Assembly: GCA_944324165.1 (NCBI GenBank)
Contig: CALUVG010000007.1
Span: 18,577 to 82,576 of the forward strand
DNA length: 64,000 nt
Direction of reading: 5' to 3'
Origin: Candidatus Gastranaerophilales bacterium
GTDB lineage: Bacteria; Cyanobacteriota; Vampirovibrionia; Gastranaerophilales; Gastranaerophilaceae
The translations under genes and the position numbers were made by a program. Positions 45,509 to 53,354 of the stretch are shown here, one piece after another. The notes below the pieces were generated by a model. That model saw nothing but the letters and a program-made list of their open reading frames with translations, ran no database searches and had not been told where the DNA came from. Positions within the stretch are counted from its first letter, which is position 1. Each line of letters begins with the position of its first letter.

Positions 45509-46236
45509 GAGTTTGAAATCCTGTTTAAAAAATTTCGCAATTCCTTAATCTGTTGTGGTTTAATCGGTTTAAATTCACCGCGCCTCAATCCGTCAAGGGT
45601 TATTGTAGCATGCTGGATACGTTTTAGAGATTTAACCTCATAACCAAAGTGTTCAAACATTTTTCTTATTTGACGATTTAAGCCCTGATAAAGAGTTATT
45701 TGCATCATGGTATGTTTATTATCAGCCTCCAGAACTATTATATCTGCATAAGCCATTTTTCCTGGTTCAATTTCTATACCTGACGCCATTTCTTCTAACT
45801 GTGACTTTTGAATGCGTGCCTCAATAGTTACCAGATAAATTTTTGGGACTTTAACAGAAGGGTGCGTTAACTCATTTATCAAATCCCCGTCATTCGTCAA
45901 TATCAAAAGTCCTGTAGAGTCCTTATCAAGACGCCCTACAGGCTTAAGGGCAAACATTGATTCAGGCAGAAGATCATAAATTGTTTTTCTGCCCTTTTCA
46001 TCATCAGATGTTGTAATATAGCCTGCAGGTTTGTAAAACTTGTAATATTCATGACGTGCAGGTCTTATTAGTTTTTGATTTACAAAAACTTTATCTTTTT
46101 CCTGAACGATATATCCTAACTCTTTAATTATCTTACCATTTACATTAACAACACCTGATTCAATTAATTCATCAGCCTTACGTCTGGAACAAAATCCTGA
46201 AGATGCTATGTATTTATTCAAACGAGTGCCGGACAT
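45505..46236 (-). CDS. rRNA pseudouridine synthase, RsuA/RluB/E/F family
   Basis: A 243-residue enzyme. The N-terminal S4 RNA-binding domain (about 3-60) has RLNKYIASSGFCSRRKADELI. The synthase domain has the catalytic Asp in VGRLDKDSTGLLILTNDGDLI and GLNRQIRKMFEHFGYEV. Substrate is an rRNA uridine (RluB type likely). Overlaps the thioesterase gene by 19 bases and coaE by 4: a small operon. Confidence 0.92.
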   Translation of the reverse strand: MSGTRLNKYIASSGFCSRRKADELIESGVVNVNGKIIKELGYIVQEKDKVFVNQKLIRPARHEYYKFYKPAGYITTSDDEKGRKTIYDLLPESMFALKPVGRLDKDSTGLLILTNDGDLINELTHPSVKVPKIYLVTIEARIQKSQLEEMASGIEIEPGKMAYADIIVLEADNKHTMMQITLYQGLNRQIRKMFEHFGYEVKSLKRIQHATITLDGLRRGEFKPIKPQQIKELRNFLNRISNS

Positions 46237-46640
46237 TTGAGTTCCCTTTCGAAAACTTCAGCCAGTATAGAAGGCATTCTGCGATATAACTTACCTTCAT
46301 TAGATATCGCAACGACATCTACTTCTGCCTCTATATAAGTAATATTAGTTTCTTTAGATTTAATAGTCTGCTTGAATGTAACCGACAGGTTATTGAACTT
46401 TACAATAGATGTTTCAATAATAAGCTCATCATTAAGTCTTGCAGACTTTTTATAACGCACGTTTAAATTTGTAACAGGCAGAACAATATCTTGTTCTTTG
46501 AGGTCGATTAGATTATAACCAGCCTGTTCACACCACAAGACTCTGCCCATTTCAAGCCATCGAAGATACGAACCGTGCCATACAACACCATAGGCATCAG
46601 TATCAGAATAAAAAACTTTTTGTTCAAATATATGTTTCAT
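46218..46640 (-). CDS. Acyl-CoA thioesterase, YbgC-like hotdog
   Basis: A 140-residue hotdog enzyme. VFYSDTDAYGVVWHGSYLRWLEMGR (Asp and the WHG turn) is the active-site helix. I start at ATG 46640, where TATAGT ends six bases upstream; a longer frame lacks any signal. Paralogue of the thioesterase in the aryl-polyene cluster. Leads the operon with the pseudouridine synthase and coaE. Confidence 0.87.
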   Translation of the reverse strand: MKHIFEQKVFYSDTDAYGVVWHGSYLRWLEMGRVLWCEQAGYNLIDLKEQDIVLPVTNLNVRYKKSARLNDELIIETSIVKFNNLSVTFKQTIKSKETNITYIEAEVDVVAISNEGKLYRRMPSILAEVFERELKCPALV

Positions 46641-46646
46641 ACAAAA

Positions 46647-46652
46647 ACTATA
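46647..46652 (-). promoter_or_regulatory. -10 box of the thioesterase operon (leaderless geometry)
   Basis: TGGTATAGT on the minus strand (extended -10 with TATAGT at 46652-46647), six bases before the ATG at 46640. Confidence 0.55.
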
Positions 46653-46709
46653 CCATAAAAAATTCATAACAAAATATAAAGTAAAGTTCTATAAACAAAG
46701 GAGGTAAAA

Positions 46710-46865
46710 ATGAAATTCAGATGTTTAGTATGCGGTTGGATATATGATGAAAATGAAGAGGGTACGAAATTTGATGATTTGCCATCAGACTGGCAATGTC
46801 CGATATGCTTTGCTGGACATGACAGTTTTGAATTAATAGATGAGGGATGCTACGGTGAAGAATAG
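46710..46865 (+). CDS. Rubredoxin
   Basis: A 51-residue electron carrier with one Fe(Cys)4 site. It has CLVCGWIYDEN with CxxCG (Cys5, Cys8), DLPSDWQCPICF (Cys30, Cys33) and Asp/Glu-rich surfaces. The spacing matches rubredoxins; GLY/PRO after the second knuckle is replaced by FAG. An AAAGGAGG ribosome site lies at the usual distance. Fits an anaerobic oxygen- or peroxide-reducing system, but no partner reductase is adjacent. Confidence 0.93.
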   Translation: MKFRCLVCGWIYDENEEGTKFDDLPSDWQCPICFAGHDSFELIDEGCYGEE

Positions 46866-46888
46866 AGGTTAAAATGCCTCTATTTTTT
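46861..46888 (+). terminator. Terminator of the rubredoxin gene
   Basis: AATAGAGG/CCTCTATT hairpin (46861-46868 with 46877-46884) overlapping the stop codon, followed by T's. Confidence 0.8.
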
Positions 46889-46919
46889 GTATTAAATTTT
46901 AAAAATAATAAAAAAACTA

Positions 46920-46948
46920 TTGACGCGAAAAAATGTTTGAGGTACATT
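46920..46948 (+). promoter_or_regulatory. Promoter upstream of the repeat/tRNA-Pro unit
   Basis: TTGACG (46920-46925), 17-base spacer, TACATT (46943-46948). A transcript from here would carry both 104-base repeats before tRNA-Pro. Confidence 0.5.
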
Positions 46949-46977
46949 AAAACTTGCAGACAATTTAATAGCATTTT

Positions 46978-47185
46978 CGGGATGTAGCACTCTGCCGGGT
47001 GAAACATTTCGGGGAATTGTTTCACGAGAGGTGGTAGCGCACTTTTTCAAATGTGAAACATTTGAAAATTTAATATACTGTCGGGATGTAGCACTCTGCC
47101 GAGTGAAACATTTCGGGGAATTGTTTCACGAGAGGTGGTAGCGCACTTTTTCAAATGTGAAACATTTGAAAATTTAATATACTGT
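46978..47185 (+). repeat. Two tandem 104-bp units sharing the tRNA-Pro 5' end
   Basis: Units at 46978-47081 and 47082-47185 are nearly identical. Each begins with CGGGATGTAGC, the exact first bases of the tRNA-Pro gene that follows in phase at 47186, and later has GGTAGCGCAC, also from its D-arm. Between them lies an insertion with a hairpin GTGAAACA/TGTTTCAC; after it another hairpin TTCAAATG/CATTTGAA replaces the anticodon arm. No intact tRNA can form from the units. Confidence 0.8.
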
Positions 47186-47262
47186 CGGGATGTAGCGCAG
47201 CTTGGTAGCGCACCTCGCTTGGGACGAGGGGGTCGCACGTTCAAATCGTGTCATCCCGACCA
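47186..47262 (+). tRNA. tRNA-Pro (TGG)
   Basis: Complete: acceptor CGGGATG/CATCCCG, D-arm GCGC/GCGC, anticodon stem CCTCG/CGAGG with loop CTTGGGA (anticodon TGG), T-arm GCACG/CGTGT with loop TTCAAAT, and encoded ACCA. A 10-bp terminator hairpin AAAAAGATTG/CAATCTTTTT with T-run follows at 47267-47297. Confidence 0.95.
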
Positions 47263-47498
47263 TTTAAAAAAGATTGGCTCAATGTCAATCTTTTTTTGTT
47301 TTCTGGTCGCTCTGCCACGATTACATCGTGGCAACTTGCACGCCATTCTAATTTTCATAAGAATGGCGGCAGGTTGCATTCGCTCCCGTATGGCTCAACT
47401 TCGTTTCGCCTACGGATAGCCTATCATCCCGACCATTTAAAAAAGATTGGCTCAATGTCAATCTTTTTTTGTTGGCTGGTCGCTCTGCCACGATTACA
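47252..47498 (+). repeat. 75-bp direct duplication of the tRNA-Pro tail
   Basis: 47252-47326 (tRNA-Pro 3' end, terminator and 30 bases more) recurs at 47424-47498 with only a two-base difference (TT to GG). About 97 bases with short inverted repeats lie between. Reading frames over this region are artefacts. The rest of the gap to 47673 is AT-rich, with ACTTTT/AAAAGT near 47557 and a TATAAT at about 47579. Confidence 0.8.
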
Positions 47499-47673
47499 TG
47501 TCGGTTTCTTCTTTTAAATTTAGATACAGGTCAGCAGTAAATCATTTATGCAATGTAAACTTTTTTAATAAAAGTATATTATAATGTTACTTTATGTTAA
47601 TATTATCTTTGCAAATGAAAAATATTAATTACTGTATGTTTTTATATTAATACTTGTAATAAAGGAGCTGAAA

Positions 47674-47838
47674 ATGGTTATCTATGAACCAAATCCACCG
47701 GTAAAAAATTCTAACATTATCCTAAATTACCCGGAATTAATAGAATTTATTAAGCGTGGTGGGGTTGTTATTAATAATGAACAAACAGTTAAAACTAAAA
47801 AAATTGCAGGTTTGTTCCATGGTAACATTAAAAAATAA
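47674..47838 (+). CDS. Small ORF upstream of and overlapping a TPR gene
   Basis: 54 residues starting MVIYEPNPPV, with a good AAAGGAG ribosome site and ordinary composition (NYPELIEFIKRGGVVIN in the middle, basic end). It overlaps the TPR gene by 20 bases, as expected for coupled translation. No family recognised. It could be a real small protein or a leader peptide; the ribosome site is the main support. Confidence 0.55.
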   Translation: MVIYEPNPPVKNSNIILNYPELIEFIKRGGVVINNEQTVKTKKIAGLFHGNIKK

Positions 47839-48877
47839 CAATGAAACTACTTTATTTGAAACTAAATATAATGCCATTAAAACACTATTCGCACAAAAAA
47901 AATATTTTGAAGTTATTAAAGTAGTAAAAAATTTACAAGAACTTTTAGATTCTGATTATTTAGACTATTCCTTTTTTGATAACAAAGCTGTGTTTTTAAT
48001 TTATGAAGGTATAAGTTATATTGAATTAGGGCTGTATGAAAATGCATTAGATGTATTACTAGTTATAGAAAAAAAATATGAAGATTTAAAGAAAACAAGA
48101 ATTTTTTGGCGCAATTTGTCAAAAAAGCCAGTTAATAAAAATGTTTTTGAAATGTCAAAACATGCCTGCGAATTAATCAGTGATCAGATAAAAAAATTTA
48201 ATAGCAATAATAGTTACAAATATTTGTCTAACATTGCGTATGCTTGTTACAAACTTAAAAGATATAAAGAGGCAATAAAATATTATAAAAAAGCACTGAT
48301 AAGAAGAAAAAATAAAAAAGATATACTTTTGAACCTGGGTATTGCTCAGGCACAATACGAATTATATAAAGGTAAACTACCTTATTCTGTTAAAAAATGG
48401 TATATAAAAACAATCGACATATTTTCAAATTCTAAAACTAATTTTGATACATTACTTGCTATTGGTAAAATGCATTATTTTCTAAAAGACTATGACAAGG
48501 CTTTAAATTTTGTACAAAAAGCATTAGAATTTACAGTTAATGAACCGCAAAACAAAGTGTATGCTTATGATTGGCTTTCAAGAATTGCATACAAAAAGAA
48601 AAATCATTCTATTGCTATTGGATTTTATGAAGAGGTTATACGATGTTTAGTCGAGTACCCTGATAGCAAACAGGGTATGATTATTCACCCAAAACCGCAA
48701 TTATATCTTATGACAAAATTTTTAAATGAAAATAAAAAGATTTTAAAAAATCAGGAACTTAGAGGTGTCTGGTACACGGTTATTGCAAGTCTTATTGTAA
48801 CTATAGCTTTTGGTGTACTGGATAATCATTTATATCTAAAATCACTATTTGAACGATTAACAGAATGGATATTTTAA
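47819..48877 (+). CDS. TPR-repeat protein with a C-terminal membrane anchor
   Basis: A 352-residue protein from ATG 47819 (AGG eight bases upstream; a longer frame from 47756 would overlap the small ORF far more). It is Lys/Tyr-rich with several TPR units, clearest at about 137-170 (SNIAYACYKLKRYKEAIKYY, then KKALIRRKNKKD) and 215-290 (IGKMHYFLKDYDKALNFVQ). A hydrophobic helix (WYTVIASLIVTIAFGVL, about 320-337) is near the C-terminus. A scaffold role is likely; partners unknown. Confidence 0.8.
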   Translation: MVTLKNNNETTLFETKYNAIKTLFAQKKYFEVIKVVKNLQELLDSDYLDYSFFDNKAVFLIYEGISYIELGLYENALDVLLVIEKKYEDLKKTRIFWRNLSKKPVNKNVFEMSKHACELISDQIKKFNSNNSYKYLSNIAYACYKLKRYKEAIKYYKKALIRRKNKKDILLNLGIAQAQYELYKGKLPYSVKKWYIKTIDIFSNSKTNFDTLLAIGKMHYFLKDYDKALNFVQKALEFTVNEPQNKVYAYDWLSRIAYKKKNHSIAIGFYEEVIRCLVEYPDSKQGMIIHPKPQLYLMTKFLNENKKILKNQELRGVWYTVIASLIVTIAFGVLDNHLYLKSLFERLTEWIF

Positions 48878-48882
48878 CGATT

Positions 48883-49299
48883 CTAATAAATAATTTGAAC
48901 ATAAACCGTTCTTGTTCTGGCTTTATTGTCAAAGTCAATCAAGACAATTTGCTGCCACTGCCCGAGCTGCAAAGCACCGTCAATTAATGGAACCATAGTA
49001 TTGTTGCCAATTATAGATGCACGGATATGAGCATAACCATTTCCGTCATGCCAGGTATTATCATGATGATAGTCATCTCTGACCGGAGCTATTTTTTCCA
49101 AAGCTTCCGGCAAATCTACCAACAACCCCGGTTCAAATTCTATATTAGTTATTGATACTGTACTGCCGGCTACATAAATATACACTGCTCCATTGGGCAA
49201 TGAGTGGCGATACACTGCATTTTGCACCTTTTGTGTTATATCTATTATATCTGTAAACCCTTGAGTATTTACGGAAAAATGTTCAGTTATTACCGGCAT
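48883..49299 (-). CDS. YjbQ/UPF0047 family protein
   Basis: A 138-residue protein. I start at ATG 49299, with GGAG six bases upstream. Motifs typical of UPF0047: FTDIIDITQKVQ, the His pair in DDYHHDNTWHDGNGYAHIRAS, and LQLGQWQQIVLIDFDN near the end. Members are cytoplasmic trimers with a His cluster; weak thiamine-phosphate synthase activity is reported for the E. coli protein. Follows the tagged protein gene by 13 bases. Confidence 0.9.
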   Translation of the reverse strand: MPVITEHFSVNTQGFTDIIDITQKVQNAVYRHSLPNGAVYIYVAGSTVSITNIEFEPGLLVDLPEALEKIAPVRDDYHHDNTWHDGNGYAHIRASIIGNNTMVPLIDGALQLGQWQQIVLIDFDNKARTRTVYVQIIY

Positions 49300-49312
49300 A
49301 ATTAACTCCATT

Positions 49313-50020
49313 CTATTCTGCAGTACTAATCATTGTTTTAGGATGAAATGTTGGTTCAACTTCAACTAACTCGTTAATATTCTCAGCTTTAACCTCTTTA
49401 CCATCATACATTTTTACACTTAAAGGTGTTATATTACGTTCCAATCCATGATGCGTATGTTCTCTTGCAAATCCAAGCACTTTTCCCTCTGAACTGTGCG
49501 CAAAATTGTAACGTATGATATCGTTTCCTTTTACTGTTGTTCGTTCATAAACAACTTTATCCGGTGTCAATAAATCTTGTGTTGTTGCAGTTCTGCCGTC
49601 CGCCCACTGTGTATAAATCTGGCGTTCTAATCCATTTTTTACCCAGGTATCACTACTTGGAATATATCCATCGGATTCTACACTTTTTACGAATTTATCA
49701 CCATTCATTACATTATATTTAAAAGCCCCTGTTTCTTTATTAAGCGGAATAATGTGTTGAACTGTATTTTTCAATTTTTCTTGAACCTGTGCACCAACAT
49801 CCGCCTTAGCTTTTTTACCTGTTTTCAAATAATAAGCAATACTGCCGACAACAGCAATAATTGCCGCCCCTACACTTACATTTCTTGCTATTTTAGAACT
49901 AGCTTTTGTCTGGTTATCTGTATGAGATATATTCGATTGTAAAGGTTGTTTTTGCCGGGGTGGGGCGGGGTTTGAATACATAAAATTCACATCATAATTA
50001 TTTGAAATACCTCTAATCAT
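49313..50020 (-). CDS. Hypothetical membrane-anchored protein
   Basis: A 235-residue protein of unknown family. The polar leader MIRGISNNYDVNFMYSNPA resembles the tag region of other proteins here but lacks F-x-G. One transmembrane helix lies at about 48-66 (VSVGAAIIAVVGSIAYYL), then a globular part with repeated polar motifs (TQWADGRTATTQDLL, FAREHTHHGLERNI). Co-directional with the YjbQ-like gene 13 bases on, so probably one transcript. Confidence 0.65.
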   Translation of the reverse strand: MIRGISNNYDVNFMYSNPAPPRQKQPLQSNISHTDNQTKASSKIARNVSVGAAIIAVVGSIAYYLKTGKKAKADVGAQVQEKLKNTVQHIIPLNKETGAFKYNVMNGDKFVKSVESDGYIPSSDTWVKNGLERQIYTQWADGRTATTQDLLTPDKVVYERTTVKGNDIIRYNFAHSSEGKVLGFAREHTHHGLERNITPLSVKMYDGKEVKAENINELVEVEPTFHPKTMISTAE

Positions 50021-50040
50021 TTCTTTATATTTGACTCCTT

Positions 50041-51324
50041 TTAACCGTACATTTCGTCTTCATAGTAAACAAATTCAAGATGTCCGACAAGTATTGTATC
50101 ACCATCTTTTATTCCTTGCAACTTTAATTCATCAAATACCCCCATACCTTTGAGGATATTTTGAAAGCGTATTACCTGTTCACTGTTTCTTTCGTCGGTA
50201 ACTCCTGCTATACGGCTGACTTTACCGCCGTTAATTATATATGTGTCTTTTGATACCTTTATAACTTCAAACTCACTATCATCGTTGTTATATGCACCGG
50301 TGTCTTCTTCTACAACAATTTCAATTTCCGGATGCGGAATTTCATCGACTTTTTGTCCCATAAAATCAGTAAGTTTATCAATATTTTCACCTGTGACTGC
50401 AGATATCATAAAAATATTTTCTGAAACTTCTCTGAATTGTTTAAGAAGTTCTTCACGCCGCTGTTCATCAATTGCATCCATTTTATTAAGAGCGATAATC
50501 TGATACATATTAGCAAGCTTGTCTGAATGTTTTTCAAGTTCTTTATTAATTATTTGATAATTGTTAAATGGATTTTCTTCCGTTGAATCAATAAGGTGAA
50601 CAAGGAAACGACAGCGTTCCACATGTCTTAGAAAGTCATAACCAAGTCCGACGCCTTCACTTGCGCCTTCAATTAATCCCGGAATATCAGCAACAACATA
50701 TCCGTCACCAGAACGCTTTTTTACAACTCCTAAATTAGGTATAAGAGTAGTAAACGGGTAATCTGCAATTTTAGGTTTGGCAGAACTTATCCTGCTAATA
50801 AGGGTTGATTTTCCGGCATTTGGCATACCTAAAAGTCCGACATCAGCAATTAACTTAAGTTCTAAAAAAAGTTCCCGCTCAATACCGGGTTCACCCGGTT
50901 CGCAAAATTGAGGAGCACGTTTCTGAGCAGTTGCAAATCGTGCATTACCGCGACCGCCTCTGCCGCCTTTTGCAACCATCACAGCTTGTTCATGACATGT
51001 CAAATCGGCAATTATATTGCCGGTTTTTATATCTTTAACAACTGTACCTACCGGAACTTTAATATACAAATCTTTTGCACAGGCTCCGTGCATATTTTTT
51101 ATACTTCCATTTTCACCTGATGCGGCTTTGAATACAGACTTATGTTTAAAATCCATCAGAGTTGACATATTTTCGTCAGCAATAAGATAAACATTGCCGC
51201 CTCTGCCGCCGTCACCGCCTGCAGGACCTCCTTTGTCCACATATTTTTCTCTGCGCCACGCAACCATTCCATTGCCGCCGCGTCCGGAAACTACTCTGAT
51301 TTTACTTTTATCTATAAATTGCAT
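50041..51324 (-). CDS. obgE: Obg family GTPase
   Basis: A 427-residue GTPase of ribosome assembly and stress control. The Gly-rich Obg fold (about 1-158) has GGRGGNVYLIADENM; the G domain has GMPNAGKSTLISRI (G1, about 166), DIPGLIEGASEGVGLGYDFLRH (G3), and LNKMD (G4). The C-terminal OCT domain (about 345-427) is present. AGGGA ribosome site. Divergent to tsaD, starts 41 bases apart. Confidence 0.96.
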   Translation of the reverse strand: MQFIDKSKIRVVSGRGGNGMVAWRREKYVDKGGPAGGDGGRGGNVYLIADENMSTLMDFKHKSVFKAASGENGSIKNMHGACAKDLYIKVPVGTVVKDIKTGNIIADLTCHEQAVMVAKGGRGGRGNARFATAQKRAPQFCEPGEPGIERELFLELKLIADVGLLGMPNAGKSTLISRISSAKPKIADYPFTTLIPNLGVVKKRSGDGYVVADIPGLIEGASEGVGLGYDFLRHVERCRFLVHLIDSTEENPFNNYQIINKELEKHSDKLANMYQIIALNKMDAIDEQRREELLKQFREVSENIFMISAVTGENIDKLTDFMGQKVDEIPHPEIEIVVEEDTGAYNNDDSEFEVIKVSKDTYIINGGKVSRIAGVTDERNSEQVIRFQNILKGMGVFDELKLQGIKDGDTILVGHLEFVYYEDEMYG

Positions 51325-51353
51325 ATTTAATTTATCCCTAAGTCTGTTTGTGT

Positions 51354-51359
51354 TATTAT
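51354..51359 (+). promoter_or_regulatory. -10 box of tsaD (leaderless geometry)
   Basis: TATTAT at 51354-51359, then GCTAGC and ATG at 51366. TTTATC at 51331-51336 gives a 17-base spacer to a weak -35. Confidence 0.55.
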
Positions 51360-51365
51360 GCTAGC

Positions 51366-52421
51366 ATGAAAATGTTAAAAGAAAAACTATTTAGCAAAGA
51401 AAAAATTGAAATAGGTCCTGACTGCGGATACGATAATTATATAATGGCTATAGAGTCGAGTTGTGATGAAACAGCCTGTGCAATTGTTAAAAACGGTCGT
51501 GAAGTTGTTGCTAATGTAGTGGCATCACAAATAAAAACTCATGAAAAATATGGCGGAGTAATACCGGAAATCGCAGCTAGAGAGCACCTTGAAGCCATTA
51601 ATGTTGTCATAGATGAATCTTTTAAGCAGGCAAAAGAGAATGCCGGCATTTCGCCTCAAGATATTACAGCTTTCGCCGGAACTGTAGGTCCCGGACTTGT
51701 CGGATGTTTACTAGTAGGATTGAATGCTGCCAAAACACTTGCACTTGTATATGACAAACCTTTTATTGGCGTAAATCATTTAAATGCACATCTTTGCGGA
51801 AATTATATTGACACGGATTTGGAACCTCCGTTTATGGCACTTCTTGTAAGCGGCGGGCACACACAAATTATTGATGTCAAATCATATTCTGAACAGACTA
51901 TTCTGGGCGAAACTATTGATGATGCGGTTGGAGAAGCCTATGATAAAGTTGCACGTCTTATAGGTCTGCCGTATCCGGGCGGTCCAAGATTAGACAAACT
52001 TGCTCAGGAGGGTAATGCTTTTGCATTTAAACTGCCGGAAGCTAAAGTGAATGGATATAACTTCAGTTTCAGTGGTTTAAAAACTGCGGTATTAAGACTT
52101 GTTAAATCTTTTCCTAAAGAAGAACTGCCGGTTGCGGATATTTGCGCAAGCTTTCAGGAAACAGTTTCTTCAACGCTTTTGCACAAGCTTAAAAAGGCAC
52201 TGCAAGCAAGCGGTTACAAGCAGGTAGTTATTGCCGGCGGTGTTGCTGCAAATTCTGAAATACGTAAAAAAATCTTTGCCCTCGCTGATGAAGGTTATAA
52301 AGTCTTTGCCCCGCCAATGAAATATTGTACAGACAATGCAGCAATGGTTGCATCTTGCGCTTATTTTAATACTAATACTTTTGATGATGTAAATGTTGAA
52401 GTTTTTTCCAGAGTAAAATAG
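51366..52421 (+). CDS. tsaD: tRNA N6-adenosine threonylcarbamoyltransferase
   Basis: Transfers threonylcarbamoyl to A37 of ANN-decoding tRNAs. 351 residues from ATG 51366 (an upstream in-frame start at 51348 would precede the promoter). Motifs: AIESSCDETACAIV, EIAAREHLEAI, GPGLVGCLLVG, the metal His pair in VNHLNAHLCG, LVSGGHTQII and GGVAANSEIRK. Together with MtaB in this window it serves position-37 modification. Confidence 0.95.
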   Translation: MKMLKEKLFSKEKIEIGPDCGYDNYIMAIESSCDETACAIVKNGREVVANVVASQIKTHEKYGGVIPEIAAREHLEAINVVIDESFKQAKENAGISPQDITAFAGTVGPGLVGCLLVGLNAAKTLALVYDKPFIGVNHLNAHLCGNYIDTDLEPPFMALLVSGGHTQIIDVKSYSEQTILGETIDDAVGEAYDKVARLIGLPYPGGPRLDKLAQEGNAFAFKLPEAKVNGYNFSFSGLKTAVLRLVKSFPKEELPVADICASFQETVSSTLLHKLKKALQASGYKQVVIAGGVAANSEIRKKIFALADEGYKVFAPPMKYCTDNAAMVASCAYFNTNTFDDVNVEVFSRVK

Positions 52422-52454
52422 GCAATTTTTTATCTTCATCTGTTTTATATAGAT

Positions 52455-53354
52455 ATGCAAATCGGAAGTGTAGATAAAAATAATCAACCACAATTTTCAG
52501 GTCTGACAAGAACGTTGTCAAAAAAGTACTTTGCAACTTTTGATGAAATTAAAGATGTTTTTGAAAAACACCCGAAAGCTGATGGTATAGCCGGTTCCCT
52601 GCCATATTCATGGATAAAAAATATTCAGCACAAACCTAAATCTTTCCGCGACACGGCAATAAAAGAAGTCTATCAAACTTTACGCGGCATATTTGCGGAA
52701 CAGGAAATAAAAAATCTTAAAGAAAAATCTAAAATTCTGACAGAAGTTTTACATAAAGCTGAAATTTTGCCGGATAGCAATATAGTAATTATCAAAAACA
52801 GAAAACTCGACGGCTCTACAGTATCCGGATTATATACAATACATGAAAAAGGAAAAAATCCTACACTTGAACCGGTATTTATAAAAAAATTCAAAACTCG
52901 CAAACAGCTTGCCAGCAGAAAAAACAGCGATGGTTTGTACCCTGAAACAGCTATGGGGTTACATTTTAACAAACTTATGGCTGACAGGCATATCTGGAAA
53001 TTCTTATGGTCAGACGTAAATGCAGGATATATAGCCTCACATTATGATGCTCAGCCTAAACATGTCAAAATACCACACACTTTAGGTATTGGCAGCGATG
53101 ATCTGGATAAAGAAAATTTCTTCAAAAAATTAATGAAAACAACAGGTGATTTTACAGATATAAGAAAAATTCTCGCAAAATACGGATTTATACATCAGGA
53201 TTATCATGATGAAAATATTATAATCACCCGCGACAAAAAGGGAAATTTAATTACCAGACTTATTGACTTAGGCAGCATTGTTCCTTTAACAGAAAAAAAT
53301 TCTTACAGATTAAAGTTTATCAATTACAATCACGCAACCAAAACTTTTGAATAA
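52455..53354 (+). CDS. Kinase-like protein with N-terminal F-S-G tag
   Basis: A 299-residue protein. The leader MQIGSVDKNNQPQFSGLTR carries the F-x-G tag (Phe14). The C-terminal half has a phosphotransferase signature: FIHQDYHDENIIITRDKKG (H-x-D-x2-x2-N, about 248-266) and LIDLGSIVPL where kinases keep the metal-binding Asp. The N-lobe is less clear, with VFIKKFKTRKQL offering a possible ATP Lys. Resembles protein-kinase or aminoglycoside-phosphotransferase folds; target unknown. Last 25 bases overlap the convergent gshB-like gene. Confidence 0.65.
   Translation: MQIGSVDKNNQPQFSGLTRTLSKKYFATFDEIKDVFEKHPKADGIAGSLPYSWIKNIQHKPKSFRDTAIKEVYQTLRGIFAEQEIKNLKEKSKILTEVLHKAEILPDSNIVIIKNRKLDGSTVSGLYTIHEKGKNPTLEPVFIKKFKTRKQLASRKNSDGLYPETAMGLHFNKLMADRHIWKFLWSDVNAGYIASHYDAQPKHVKIPHTLGIGSDDLDKENFFKKLMKTTGDFTDIRKILAKYGFIHQDYHDENIIITRDKKGNLITRLIDLGSIVPLTEKNSYRLKFINYNHATKTFE

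Noticed and set aside
46978..47081. First 104-bp unit considered as an extra tRNA-Pro gene
   Set aside because: Only the 5' acceptor strand and part of the D-arm match; no anticodon arm, T-arm or 3' acceptor strand follows.
46978..47498. CRISPR array
   Set aside because: Only two repeat units of 104 bases without variable spacers, and no cas genes in the window.
47047..47517. Reading frames on both strands over the tRNA-Pro area
   Set aside because: They overlap the tRNA itself and the duplicated repeats, so they are artefacts of non-coding DNA.
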